A DNA stretch of 64,000 bases from Paenibacillus sp. DCT19 (lineage in GTDB: Bacteria; Bacillota; Bacilli; Paenibacillales; Paenibacillaceae). This document shows positions 12,015 through 20,696 of this stretch, piece after piece. A program made the position numbers and the translations under genes. Below the pieces are notes generated by a model. The model was not told where the DNA came from and made no database searches. It worked only from the letters and a program-made list of their open reading frames with translations. Each line of letters starts with the position of its first letter. Position 1 is the first letter of the stretch. Location of the stretch: the NCBI RefSeq assembly GCF_003268635.1, contig NZ_CP029639.1, forward strand, positions 2,181,501 through 2,245,500. Reading direction: 5' to 3'.

Positions 12015-13439
12015 GTGAGCCTTGAAACATTGAATGAACGTGTTATGCATGATCTTGCTTGTTTGTCATATGGTGGTGCAGACTGGACGTGTACAAGAGA
12101 ACATACAGAAGGTCATGTGTATGATGTCGTTATTGTGGGCGCGGGACAGAGTGGACTTGGGGCTGCGTTTGGCCTTCTTCGTGAACGAATCTCCAACATC
12201 GTTGTTATTGACGAGAACGAAGCTGGATTCGAAGGGCCTTGGGAGACATATGCACGAATGGTTACGTTGCGTACGCCCAAACATCTGACCTCCATTGATC
12301 TGGGCATCCCATCGTTAACCTTTCGTTCCTGGTGGGAAGCGCAGACCGGGCGTGATGGCTGGGAAGAGGTAGATAAAATTCCCCGTGGGGATTGGATGAA
12401 CTATTTACGCTGGTACCGGAAAGTATTGAAGCTTCCTGTGATGAATGAGGTGAAATTGACACTGGTTGAGCCTACGGAACATGGAGTATACCGACTTCGG
12501 GTAAATAGAGCAGGACATAAAGATATCATCCTTGCACGTAAAGTGGTGCTTGCGACTGGAATTCAAGGGGGAGGCGAGTGGCATGTGCCGCCGATGATTG
12601 CAGATAAGTTGCCTCGGGAGCTGTATGCACATACTTCTGAAGTGATTGATTTTGAACGAATGAAGGGGAAAAAGATTGCTGTGCTTGGTGGGGGCGCCTC
12701 TGCTTTTGATAATGCAAGCCATGCGCTCGCTACCGGTGTGGCAGAAGCCCATGTATTCGTACGCCGAGAACAGCTTCCCCGTGTGAATCCGATTCGTCAG
12801 ATGGAGCAGTCAGGCATGATTGAACGTTTCCATGCCCTGCCTACATCAGATAAATATGCGGTCATCTCACATTTCTTCAAGTTTAATCAGCCGCCAACGA
12901 ATGATACGTTTAATCGAGCAGCGGTCTGGCCTGGATTCAGACTACATCTGAACTCGCCATGGCAGAATGTCCAGGTTCAAGGCAATGAGGTAATTATCAC
13001 AACAGAGCAAGGAAACTTCACGTTTGATTTTCTAGTGATTAGCACAGGCTTGATCAGTGATCCGGCTCTTCGTCCAGAGCTGAAATTAGTGGAAGGGCAT
13101 ATAGCACGCTGGGAAGACCGTTACGAGGCACCTGTAGAACATCGCAATGCTTTACTTGATGCCCACCCTTATTTAACTCCAGGCTTTGCGCTGACAAGTC
13201 GAGATGAGGAGGGAGCTTCTAAGTTACACGGACTCTTTGTATTCAATTATTCTGCACTGGCAAGCTGCGGCTTATCCGCGTCGGCTATATCGGGAACAAG
13301 AAGTGCAATCCCGAAGTTAGTATCCGCCATAGCGGATCAGCTCTTTTTGGACGATCGAGATATGATATTACAACGCTTTTTTGCTTATAATGAGCAGGAG
13401 TTCACAGCCACATGGGCAGAGAATGCTTCACTGAAATGA
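12015..13439 (+). CDS. FAD/NAD(P)-binding flavoprotein monooxygenase-like oxidoreductase
   Basis: A 474-residue two-dinucleotide-binding-domain flavoenzyme starting at GTG behind AGGAAAGGG. The FAD-binding motif is 'VVIVGAGQSGLGAA' near residue 40, and a second Rossmann motif 'IAVLGGGASAFDNAS' near residue 220 should bind NADPH. 'FLVISTGLISDP' near residue 340 is the usual ATG/STG FAD contact. The layout fits flavin monooxygenases (BVMO/FMO-like), though the full FMO fingerprint FxGxxxHxxxY is not evident. Substrate unknown. It has its own downstream hairpin and no obvious operon partner. Confidence 0.8.
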   Translation: MSLETLNERVMHDLACLSYGGADWTCTREHTEGHVYDVVIVGAGQSGLGAAFGLLRERISNIVVIDENEAGFEGPWETYARMVTLRTPKHLTSIDLGIPSLTFRSWWEAQTGRDGWEEVDKIPRGDWMNYLRWYRKVLKLPVMNEVKLTLVEPTEHGVYRLRVNRAGHKDIILARKVVLATGIQGGGEWHVPPMIADKLPRELYAHTSEVIDFERMKGKKIAVLGGGASAFDNASHALATGVAEAHVFVRREQLPRVNPIRQMEQSGMIERFHALPTSDKYAVISHFFKFNQPPTNDTFNRAAVWPGFRLHLNSPWQNVQVQGNEVIITTEQGNFTFDFLVISTGLISDPALRPELKLVEGHIARWEDRYEAPVEHRNALLDAHPYLTPGFALTSRDEEGASKLHGLFVFNYSALASCGLSASAISGTRSAIPKLVSAIADQLFLDDRDMILQRFFAYNEQEFTATWAENASLK

Positions 13440-13546
13440 AAGTCATTTTGAAGCGATAGGAATTTGTAGAGTGATTTAGGTCTGTTCGAGACTCGAATCA
13501 TTTAATATTACCCGGTAACTTCAGAATACATTTAGTTGAGTATACT

Positions 13547-13579
13547 AAACGTGTGCGAGGCATCAGCATACGTTTTTTT
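13547..13579 (+). terminator. Rho-independent terminator
   Basis: A ten-base stem AAACGTGTGC / GCATACGTTT with one G-T pair and a nine-base loop, followed by seven T. It lies about 110 bases after the flavoprotein stop and probably ends that transcript. Confidence 0.7.
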
Positions 13580-13669
13580 GCTTTTTTTGTGCGATAATCT
13601 TACACTTCCCGACGATTTGTTGTAAAATGTCGATTGGAACACGTTAGAAGGCAGGTGTATGTACTAGAC

Positions 13670-14152
13670 ATGGTTGAGGTTCAAATGAGTTATGAACAAT
13701 TCAGAGCACATCTAAAAAAAGCTTCGCGGCAGCGTAACGTACCGATTATTAAAATCGTTGCCTTTCAAGAAAAGTATATGAAGATTGAAGAGGTTCAATT
13801 TTTCGATGTAGAGAAAAACTACATGAGTGTTCAGGCATGTAATACAGTATGGATGAATCTGGGGAATAAGTCGTTTCACAACCTGGTGTCTCAATACTTG
13901 AATGATTTTAAGAATATGGAGAACCTTGGACGAAGTTCATTCGAGAATTTGATCAGAGAATTATATGATACTGCTGTGCCTATACTTATAAACTATGATC
14001 CGAATCAATACTACACGTCAGCCCAGTTGGCAGAAATTTTGGCAATCGACGAGGGTAAGCTGATTGAGCAACTGGAGATGGGACGTTACAAAGGTGCGTT
14101 CATCAATGAAGAGGGGCAGTGGCTTAAGCCTAAACCGCAGATGAATGGATAA
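13670..14152 (+). CDS. Conserved hypothetical protein
   Basis: A soluble protein of about 160 residues that I do not recognise. Either ATG 13670 or ATG 13685 may be the start; the second has GAGGT four bases upstream. The N-terminal half is basic and β-rich ('VPIIKIVAFQEKYMKIEEVQFFDVEKNYMSV') and the C-terminal half is acidic and helical ('YTSAQLAEILAIDEGKLIEQLEMGRYKGAFINEEGQWLKP'). The latter looks like a small helix-turn-helix or excisionase-like fold in which 'YTSAQLAEILAI' would be the start of a DNA-binding helix pair. A DNA-binding role is a guess. It is monocistronic and followed by a terminator. Confidence 0.6.
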   Translation: MVEVQMSYEQFRAHLKKASRQRNVPIIKIVAFQEKYMKIEEVQFFDVEKNYMSVQACNTVWMNLGNKSFHNLVSQYLNDFKNMENLGRSSFENLIRELYDTAVPILINYDPNQYYTSAQLAEILAIDEGKLIEQLEMGRYKGAFINEEGQWLKPKPQMNG

Positions 14153-14156
14153 AGGG

Positions 14157-14198
14157 AAATCCTGTAGTGCAGCAGAACGTTGCATTCCAGGATTTTTT
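14157..14198 (+). terminator. Rho-independent terminator
   Basis: Inverted repeat AAATCCTG..GTGCA / TGCAT..CAGGATTT with a small internal loop, directly after the hypothetical gene and followed by six T. Confidence 0.85.
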
Positions 14199-14249
14199 AT
14201 CGTTCTAATATAGAATCTATATCCGTTGAACTAGACATTTACACAAGAA

Positions 14250-14372
14250 CGGAGAGGACAGAAATAACGTGAAGAAGCGAAGCGTTCGCCTTTATCACCG
14301 GATTTTTCCCTTTGAAAAAGGGAATCAAAAAAATCTGGGGATAACAGCGATCGAAAGGTTGTTCTGTCATAG
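14250..14372 (-). repeat. Dispersed intergenic repeat, copy 1 (related to 41230-41345)
   Basis: Read on the minus strand this stretch carries the core CGATCGCTGTT, a T-rich middle, and AAAGGCGAACGCTTCGCTTCT, in the same order and spacing as the second copy at 41230-41345. The last core contains the palindrome GCGAA-CGC-TTCGC. No open reading frame of note. Such short noncoding repeats are frequent between Paenibacillus genes; the family assignment is inference. Confidence 0.75.
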
Positions 14373-14391
14373 GAGTGGTCAGTGTAAATAT

Positions 14392-14458
14392 TTATGGTTC
14401 AATCTCCAGAGTTCAGGATTTGAATGAATTTGAACGTTTGGGGTTATTATGGTTCAAT
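14392..14458. promoter_or_regulatory. Pair of direct repeats TTATGGTTCAAT upstream of fruR, possible FruR operator
   Basis: The 12-mer TTATGGTTCAAT occurs at 14392-14403 and again at 14447-14458, 55 bases apart, about 120-185 bases before fruR. DeoR-family fructose regulators commonly repress their own operon by binding repeated sites that are released by fructose-1-phosphate, so this pair is a candidate operator. That role is inferred. Confidence 0.45.
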
Positions 14459-14576
14459 ATTGAAAGGTTAGCACGTCGAAAATTGCATGTTTTTGAAGGT
14501 TTATAAATTATTTTGAATGAAAATGATTGTTTTTTGCTGGATTTATGATACTATAGAAGCAGTTGGAGGAATGAAG

Positions 14577-15323
14577 ATGCTGACTGAAGAACGATATGCT
14601 GCAATTATAGAGCGCTTACATTTACAGGGAATTGTGAAATTACAGGAGCTTGTCGATGTACTTGGCGCCTCTGAATCAACAATCAGGCGTGATCTTATCG
14701 ATTTGGAAAGTCGTCAGATGCTCAAGCGGATTCATGGCGGCGCTGCATTGGTGAATGAGAAGTCATTGGAACCTGGCATGGAAGAGAAAACGTTCAAAAA
14801 CATCCAACAGAAGGTGACGATTGCTCGTTTGGCTGCTCAGGAAATCCAAAATGGCGAATGTGTCTATCTCGATGCAGGGACAACGACCCTTGCCATGATT
14901 CCATTTATTGAAGCAAAAGATGTCACGGTTGTGACGAATGGACTATCTCATGTAGAAGCCTTGGTAAGCAAGCGGATTCGCAGCTACTTGCTTGGGGGCA
15001 TGATGAAAATCCATACAAAAGCTGTGATTGGCAGTATTGCGTTACAGAACATGGATAATTTCCGCTTCGATAAATGTTTCCTTGGAACGAACGGGGTAGA
15101 TGCCGAAATGGGGTATACAACTCCCGATCCGGAGGAAGCCTTGATTAAAAGGCGTGCACATCAGTTGTCGGGAAAATCTTACGTGCTGGCTGACTCCAGC
15201 AAAATCGGGGAAATAACTTTTGCCAAATTGTTTGATTTGGAAGAGGCAGATCTGATTACGGAGCAGTTACCAGAACACTGGCGGCTCTTAATCGCCCAGA
15301 AAACTAAAATAATCGAGGGATAA
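14577..15323 (+). CDS. fruR: DeoR-family fructose operon repressor FruR
   Basis: A 248-residue repressor. ATG 14577 (MLTEERYAAI) is the family-typical start, seven bases from GGAGG; the in-frame ATG at 14571 is too close. The N-terminal DeoR HTH reads 'VKLQELVDVLGASESTIRRDL', followed by the family 'KRIHGGA' motif. The C-terminal sugar-phosphate sensor domain includes 'GTTTLAMIPFI' and 'DSSKIG'. In known systems fructose-1-phosphate relieves repression of fruK and fruA. It is the first gene of fruR-fruK-fruA, with fruK starting two bases after its stop. Confidence 0.9.
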   Translation: MLTEERYAAIIERLHLQGIVKLQELVDVLGASESTIRRDLIDLESRQMLKRIHGGAALVNEKSLEPGMEEKTFKNIQQKVTIARLAAQEIQNGECVYLDAGTTTLAMIPFIEAKDVTVVTNGLSHVEALVSKRIRSYLLGGMMKIHTKAVIGSIALQNMDNFRFDKCFLGTNGVDAEMGYTTPDPEEALIKRRAHQLSGKSYVLADSSKIGEITFAKLFDLEEADLITEQLPEHWRLLIAQKTKIIEG

Positions 15324-15324
15324 C

Positions 15325-16236
15325 ATGATATATACGTTAACACTTAATCCTTCCATCGATTATATCGTGGAAGTGGATGATCTGAAACTTGGTGGACTGA
15401 ATCGAATGAACCGGGACTTGAAACTTCCGGGTGGTAAAGGGATTAACGTATCCCGCATTCTGAATCAGCTTGGTGCCACAAACACAGCATTTGGATTCCT
15501 TGGTGGATTCACAGGACGTTTCATTAATGATCGATTGCAGGAAGAAGCGATCCGCACTGATTTTGTTACCATTGCAGATGACACACGCATCAATATTAAG
15601 TTGAAGCATGGTGAGGAGACAGAGATCAACGGACTAGGGCCTGCGATTAGCTCCGAAGAGTCAGAGCAATTGCTTCAGAAGATGTCAGGACTGCAGCAAG
15701 GGGATATCGTTATTCTTTCGGGAAGTGTACCACCTGCTCTAGGGTCTGATTTCTATGATCGTTTGATCAAGGTATGTAAACAAGCTGGCGCCGAGTTCGT
15801 AATTGATACAACAGGCAAGGCGTTGATGGAGGCTCTTGTCCATGAACCATTGCTTGTGAAGCCGAATCATCATGAACTTGCAGAACTGTTCGGCGTAAGG
15901 ATTGAAACTCGTGAAGAACTCATAACCTATGGTCGCAGACTATTAGAAGCAGGCGCTAAGCATGTCCTTATTTCCATGGCTGGTGAGGGAGCACTATTCA
16001 TTACGCAGGAAGAGGTTCATCATGCCAATGTTCCAAAAGGTGTCGTTAAAAACTCGGTAGGTGCCGGAGATTCCATGATTGGTGGATTTGTGGGTACTTA
16101 CGTTCTGAACGGTGATTTGCTGGAAGCCTTCCGTACAGGTGTTGCATCTGGAAGTGCTACTGCGTTCTCTGATGACCTTGCCACTAGAGATTTTATCGAT
16201 GAATTACGCACGCAAGTCAGCATTACTAAACTGTAG
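15325..16236 (+). CDS. fruK: 1-phosphofructokinase
   Basis: A 303-residue PfkB-family sugar kinase that converts fructose-1-phosphate to fructose-1,6-bisphosphate with ATP, feeding glycolysis. Visible motifs: N-terminal 'TLNPSIDYIVEVDDLKLGGLNR', the PfkB signature 'PGGKGINVSRILNQLG', and C-terminal 'NSVGAGDSMIGGFVG' with the catalytic Asp. Its position between fruR and the fructose PTS gene fixes the substrate as fructose-1-phosphate, not tagatose-6-phosphate. Translation is probably coupled to fruR. Confidence 0.95.
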   Translation: MIYTLTLNPSIDYIVEVDDLKLGGLNRMNRDLKLPGGKGINVSRILNQLGATNTAFGFLGGFTGRFINDRLQEEAIRTDFVTIADDTRINIKLKHGEETEINGLGPAISSEESEQLLQKMSGLQQGDIVILSGSVPPALGSDFYDRLIKVCKQAGAEFVIDTTGKALMEALVHEPLLVKPNHHELAELFGVRIETREELITYGRRLLEAGAKHVLISMAGEGALFITQEEVHHANVPKGVVKNSVGAGDSMIGGFVGTYVLNGDLLEAFRTGVASGSATAFSDDLATRDFIDELRTQVSITKL

Positions 16237-16315
16237 TTGATCTACAGAAGGTTTGCATTGTATACATGATCGGCCTGCGAATGCAGGTCGACTGAACCTA
16301 AGGGAGTGTACCAAA

Positions 16316-18283
16316 ATGAGAATAACAGATCTGATGATCCAAGAAACGATGATCATGGATTTACAAGCGACAACAAAAGATGAAGCGATTGATGAATTAA
16401 TTGCGAGTCTGAACAAAAGTGGACGAATCAATGATCCCGTATTGTTCAAAGAGATGATCTATAAACGTGAAGCTGAATCCAGCACAGGTATTGGCGGCGG
16501 AATTGCTATGCCACATGCCAAAACATCTGCAGTTAATGAACCAACGGTTGTATTTGCAAAAAGCCGTAAAGGTCTTGACTTTGCAGCATTGGATGACGAG
16601 CCAGCTCATGTGTTTTTCATGATTGCAGCACCAGAAGGTGCGGGTAATACACATTTGCGTACACTTGCTGCACTTTCCAGGTTGTTGATTGATAGCGATT
16701 TCATCTCGCAGTTGATGAGCACGGATACACCAGCAGAAGTTAGCGCATTGTTCGATGCCAAGCAAGCTGAAGAGGCGAAGAAAGAGGAAGCTAAAGAGAA
16801 AGCAAAAGCAGAGAAAGCGGCCGCAGCGGCAGCTAATGCATCAGCTAACAAAGAGCAAACCTCTGGTGTGATTGTTGGGAATGCTAACTCTGAGGACTTT
16901 GTCGTTGCGGTTACGGCGTGTCCAACAGGCATCGCCCACACGTTTATGGCAGAAGATGCACTTAAGAAAAAAGCACAAGAGATGGGCATTAACATCCGTG
17001 TAGAGACGAATGGTTCTGAAGGTGCTCAGAATGTTCTGACTGCTGATGAAATTGCTCGTGCCAAAGGCGTTATCGTGGCAGCAGACAAAAATGTAGAGAT
17101 GGCTCGTTTTGATGGGAAGCCGGTTCTGCAAAGACCTGTAAGTGACGGTATCCGCAAATCCGAAGAACTGATTCGCAAGGCCGTTAACGGCGATGCACCG
17201 ATCTATCGTAGTCAGGGTGCAGCTGGCAAGAATGACGAAGCCACAGCAGGTAAAATGAGTGTAGGTAGCAAAATCTACAAAGACCTGATGAACGGGATTT
17301 CTCACATGCTTCCATTCGTCGTGGGTGGTGGTATCCTGCTGGCGATTTCCTTCCTGATTGAGCAAATTGCAAGCCCGGAAAACCCACTTGTACAATTGCT
17401 GCAAACAATCGGTGGTGGCACAGGTGCATTCCACTTCTTGATCCCTGTCCTTGCTGGTTTTATCGCGATGAGTATCGGTGATCGTCCAGCCTTAATGCCA
17501 GGTATGGTCGGTGGTTTGATGGCCGTGAACTCTAATGCTGGTTTCCTTGGCGGACTTGCTGCCGGTTTCCTAGCAGGTTATGTCATCATTGGGCTGCGTA
17601 AGGCACTCAAAGGATTGCCAAAAGCAATTGATGGTCTGAAACCAATCCTGTTGTACCCGGTGCTTGGTCTGTTGATCGTGGGTGCCGTGAGTTACTATAT
17701 CTTTGATCCAATTTTCGGTTCCCTGAACACATGGCTTGTTGATGCACTTGGTAATATTGGTACAGGTAATGCAGTACTGCTTGGCTTGTTACTTGGTGGC
17801 ATGATGTCCATTGATATGGGTGGACCGTTCAATAAAGCGGCATATACTTTTGCGATTGGTGTCTTCACATCCAGTGGTAACACAGATGGTGCTTGGATGG
17901 CTGCTGTTATGGCAGGCGGTATGGTACCACCACTGGCGATTGCTTTAGCAACAACATTCTTCAAATCTAAGTTTACAGATCAAGAACGTAAATCCGGTTT
18001 GACGAACTACGTACTGGGATTCTCGTTCATTACAGAAGGTGCGATTCCATTTGCAGCTGCTGATCCGCTTCGTGTACTGACATCTTGTATCCTTGGTTCG
18101 GCTGTTGCGGGTGGACTGACACAATTATGGAGTATTAACGTACCGGCTCCACACGGAGGAATCTTCGTTGCATTCTTGGCAAACCATGCCCTGTTGTTCC
18201 TGCTTGCAGTAGCAATTGGTGCAGTGATCTCAGGTCTGATTCTGGGATTGTGGAAGTCGAAATTGCCTAAGGTTGTAAAATAA
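16316..18283 (+). CDS. fruA: PTS fructose transporter subunit IIABC
   Basis: A 655-residue membrane protein that imports fructose and phosphorylates it to fructose-1-phosphate. ATG 16316 follows AAGGGAGTG. Domain order: EIIA (about 1-150, phospho-His67 in 'IAMPHAK'), an Ala/Lys-rich linker (about 150-190), EIIB (about 195-300, phospho-Cys202 in 'VTACPTGIAHTFMAEDAL'), then a multi-spanning EIIC domain from about residue 320. Full family length, no defects. Last gene of the fru operon, followed by a strong terminator. Confidence 0.95.
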   Translation: MRITDLMIQETMIMDLQATTKDEAIDELIASLNKSGRINDPVLFKEMIYKREAESSTGIGGGIAMPHAKTSAVNEPTVVFAKSRKGLDFAALDDEPAHVFFMIAAPEGAGNTHLRTLAALSRLLIDSDFISQLMSTDTPAEVSALFDAKQAEEAKKEEAKEKAKAEKAAAAAANASANKEQTSGVIVGNANSEDFVVAVTACPTGIAHTFMAEDALKKKAQEMGINIRVETNGSEGAQNVLTADEIARAKGVIVAADKNVEMARFDGKPVLQRPVSDGIRKSEELIRKAVNGDAPIYRSQGAAGKNDEATAGKMSVGSKIYKDLMNGISHMLPFVVGGGILLAISFLIEQIASPENPLVQLLQTIGGGTGAFHFLIPVLAGFIAMSIGDRPALMPGMVGGLMAVNSNAGFLGGLAAGFLAGYVIIGLRKALKGLPKAIDGLKPILLYPVLGLLIVGAVSYYIFDPIFGSLNTWLVDALGNIGTGNAVLLGLLLGGMMSIDMGGPFNKAAYTFAIGVFTSSGNTDGAWMAAVMAGGMVPPLAIALATTFFKSKFTDQERKSGLTNYVLGFSFITEGAIPFAAADPLRVLTSCILGSAVAGGLTQLWSINVPAPHGGIFVAFLANHALLFLLAVAIGAVISGLILGLWKSKLPKVVK

Positions 18284-18317
18284 TAAAACAAGTTCAACAA
18301 TAGCTTAATAATCAAAT

Positions 18318-18361
18318 GAGCACTTTCTGAGTAACGTTTACTCGGAAGGTGCTCTTTTTTG
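18318..18361 (+). terminator. Rho-independent terminator of the fru operon
   Basis: Long inverted repeat GAGCAC..GAGTAA / TTTACTC..GTGCTC around a short loop, with a few internal mismatches, followed by six T. Confidence 0.92.
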
Positions 18362-18406
18362 ATTGTTACTTTGTTCAGGGGTATGTTATGATTTAATAGT
18401 TAATTA

Positions 18407-18423
18407 ATGAAACATGGTTTCAT
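18407..18423. promoter_or_regulatory. Palindromic candidate operator upstream of methyltransferase
   Basis: ATGAAAC-ATG-GTTTCAT is a perfect seven-base-arm inverted repeat. Two further half-site-like copies of TGAAACA follow (18428-18434 and 18443-18449). It lies just downstream of a possible promoter (TTACTT, 16 bases, TATGAT at 18388), a usual place for a repressor site. No regulator can be named. Confidence 0.5.
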
Positions 18424-18513
18424 ACAATGAAACATAGAAGTAGTGAAACAAAAGAAAAATGCATTAAGGTGTAAATCCAGCGAAGTCATACCAAACAGAA
18501 CGGAGGACATTCT

Positions 18514-19293
18514 ATGTCTAATGAGATCAAAGGACAGGTTCAAAAGCAGTTTGCCAGTAATGCATACAAGTATGTAACGAGTGCTCGGCATGCCAAGGGT
18601 GAGGATCTAGCATGGCTGGTTGCATCGTCTGAAGTGAACTCTTCGATGAACGTACTTGATATTGCTACAGGTGGAGGACATGTTGCGAACGCATTGGCAC
18701 CGCTTGTAAGCCGTGTGACTGCATTAGATTTAACCGAGGAAATGTTACAGGTAGCCCAGCAATTTATTCATGGGAATGGACATACCAATGTCGATTTTGT
18801 AGCAGGTGATGCGGAGCAGCTTCCTTTCCCGGACAATACCTTTGATCGCGTAACCTCTCGGATTGCTGCACATCATTTTCCGGACGTTGCTGCTTTTGTT
18901 AATGAATCATTACGGGTCTTGAAGCCAGGTGGTAAGTTGCTGTTCATTGATAACGTTGCACCTGAAAGTGATGTTTATGACCGTTTTTATAATGATATTG
19001 AGAAATGGCGTGATCCAAGTCACGGTCGTGCTTGGCGTAAGTCAGAATGGATCTCGATGTTCGAAAAGGCAGGCTTCCGGATTGACGCTATGGTGACCTT
19101 TGAGAAGCCTTTCCAGTTTACGGACTGGTGTGAACGTGCTGCCTTGCCCGCAGAGGCAATGAGAGAGTTGGAATCCAGCATGTTACATGCTGAAGAACAG
19201 ATTCATAAGTACTTTAAGCTTGAAAAATCAGCGGATGGGAGTTTACTAAGCTTTGAGGGAGAAAGTGTGTACATTCAGGCTCGTAAACCTTAA
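18514..19293 (+). CDS. Class I SAM-dependent methyltransferase (UbiE/YcgJ-like)
   Basis: A 259-residue cytoplasmic enzyme with the methyltransferase-11 fold. SAM-binding motif I is 'VLDIATGGGHVANALA' near residue 48, motif II 'VTALDLTEEMLQVA', and motif 'FVAGDAEQLPFPDNTFD' near residue 90 is typical of UbiE/MenG relatives. The C-terminal region includes 'HGRAWRKSEWISMFEKAGF'. ATG follows CGGAGGA. Substrate not predictable; it is monocistronic and ends at a bidirectional terminator. A palindrome upstream suggests dedicated regulation. Confidence 0.85.
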   Translation: MSNEIKGQVQKQFASNAYKYVTSARHAKGEDLAWLVASSEVNSSMNVLDIATGGGHVANALAPLVSRVTALDLTEEMLQVAQQFIHGNGHTNVDFVAGDAEQLPFPDNTFDRVTSRIAAHHFPDVAAFVNESLRVLKPGGKLLFIDNVAPESDVYDRFYNDIEKWRDPSHGRAWRKSEWISMFEKAGFRIDAMVTFEKPFQFTDWCERAALPAEAMRELESSMLHAEEQIHKYFKLEKSADGSLLSFEGESVYIQARKP

Positions 19294-19387
19294 TAGTTTG
19301 TAAAGGGAGTTTATTCCACTGGTACACACAGTGATTATACTTTGAGGGTAATCTTAGGTACTTATTCTAGTTTAATTTTCCAAGACA

Positions 19388-19436
19388 AATAGGTAGACGT
19401 ACCCATCATCTGTATGGGGTGTCTACCTATTTTGGG
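19388..19436. terminator. Bidirectional terminator between convergent genes
   Basis: Inverted repeat AATAGGTAGAC..CCCAT / ATGGG..GTCTACCTATT lies between the methyltransferase (+) and the alcohol dehydrogenase (-), with T runs on both sides. Confidence 0.85.
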
Positions 19437-19482
19437 ATAGAGTTCATTTTCAGTTCATGATCTATGTTAAGCTACATCTGAT

Positions 19483-20622
19483 TTACGGTTTTAAGATGAC
19501 TTTGGTACACTCGTCTTCATGATCGTTGAAGATTTTGTAGGCTTCGCTGGCATTTTCTAGCGCAATGCGGTGGGAGATAATTTCCGTTGGATCAAACTCT
19601 CCAGCCGTGATTTTACGGAACAATTCTGGCATATAGTGAATAACAGGAGCTTGTCCCATTTTTATATTGATGTTTCGTTCAAACAGATTCCCCAGAGGGA
19701 ACATGTTGTAAGAGGAACCGTAGACGCCGGTAAGGTGAAGAGTACCGAATTTCCGCACGGCCTTCATGCCAATCTCAATGGCTCCGAGCGAACCGCCATG
19801 AAGTTTAAGCTTTTGCCCAATTTCCTCTAGCGTCGACTTCTTGCCGTCCATGCCAACACAGTCGATGACAACGTCAGTACCTCCCTGAGTGATTTCACGG
19901 ATATACTCGCCCATATCGTCGTATTCTTCAAAATTATATACTTCTGCATCATTCATGCGTTTGGCCTTGTCCAGTCGGTAGGGAAGACGATCCACAGCGA
20001 TAACTCGCTTCGCGCCCTTCATCCAAGAGAACTTCTGTGTCATGAGCCCGATGGGACCACTTCCTAGCACTGTAACGGTATCCCCAGGTTTTACACCAGC
20101 GTTCTCTACACTCCAGTATGCGGTGGGTAGCACATCGGATAAGAACAATAGTGCCTCGTCCTCCAATTCACATGATTCAGGAATAACAAATGGCATGAAA
20201 TTCCCATACGGTACACGCAACAGCTCTGCCTGCCCTCCGGGATAATTACCGTAACGATCGGTAAAGCCGAGATAACCACCGGTATGAATTTCCGGATTCT
20301 GATTGGAATTATCGCATTGGCTCTCCATGTCGTGGTTGCAATAGAAGCAGTCTCCGCAGGAGACGTTAAAAGGCAAGACGACGCGATCTCCTTTTTTCAC
20401 CTTCGTTACTTCGGAACCAACCTCTTCCACAATGCCCATGGGTTCATGACCGATAACGTAATCCTTTTGCGCGGGGAGAGCCCCCTGATAGATATGAAGA
20501 TCAGACCCACATATTGCGGTGGAGGTAATGCGAACGATAATGTCATCCTTTTGTTCCAAACGTGGATCTTCAACCTGCTTCACCTGAATATCCTTAATAC
20601 CTTGAAACGTAACAGCTCTCAT
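19483..20622 (-). CDS. Zinc-dependent alcohol dehydrogenase (formaldehyde-dehydrogenase-like MDR)
   Basis: A 379-residue medium-chain dehydrogenase/reductase. ATG is preceded by AAGGAGGA. Catalytic zinc ligands are Cys in 'AICGSDLHIY' (about residue 38) and His/Glu in 'VIGHEPMG'. Four cysteines in 'CGDCFYC...QC' bind the structural zinc. The NAD-binding motif is 'VTVLGSGPIGL' near residue 183. An insertion after it ('DCVGMDGKKST...KFGTLHLTGVYG') resembles glutathione-independent formaldehyde dehydrogenases and Bacillus AdhB. Natural substrate unknown. Monocistronic. Confidence 0.88.
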   Translation of the reverse strand: MRAVTFQGIKDIQVKQVEDPRLEQKDDIIVRITSTAICGSDLHIYQGALPAQKDYVIGHEPMGIVEEVGSEVTKVKKGDRVVLPFNVSCGDCFYCNHDMESQCDNSNQNPEIHTGGYLGFTDRYGNYPGGQAELLRVPYGNFMPFVIPESCELEDEALLFLSDVLPTAYWSVENAGVKPGDTVTVLGSGPIGLMTQKFSWMKGAKRVIAVDRLPYRLDKAKRMNDAEVYNFEEYDDMGEYIREITQGGTDVVIDCVGMDGKKSTLEEIGQKLKLHGGSLGAIEIGMKAVRKFGTLHLTGVYGSSYNMFPLGNLFERNINIKMGQAPVIHYMPELFRKITAGEFDPTEIISHRIALENASEAYKIFNDHEDECTKVILKP

Positions 20623-20696
20623 TGCAAAATTCCTCCTTAAAGTTGATTTCTCTCTTCTTTACCCAATAATTTCTAATCTAAAAATAATATGATCGT

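Noticed and set aside
16841..17434. Minus-strand open frame inside fruA
   Set aside because: Cys/His-rich shadow of the intact fruA coding sequence without ribosome site.
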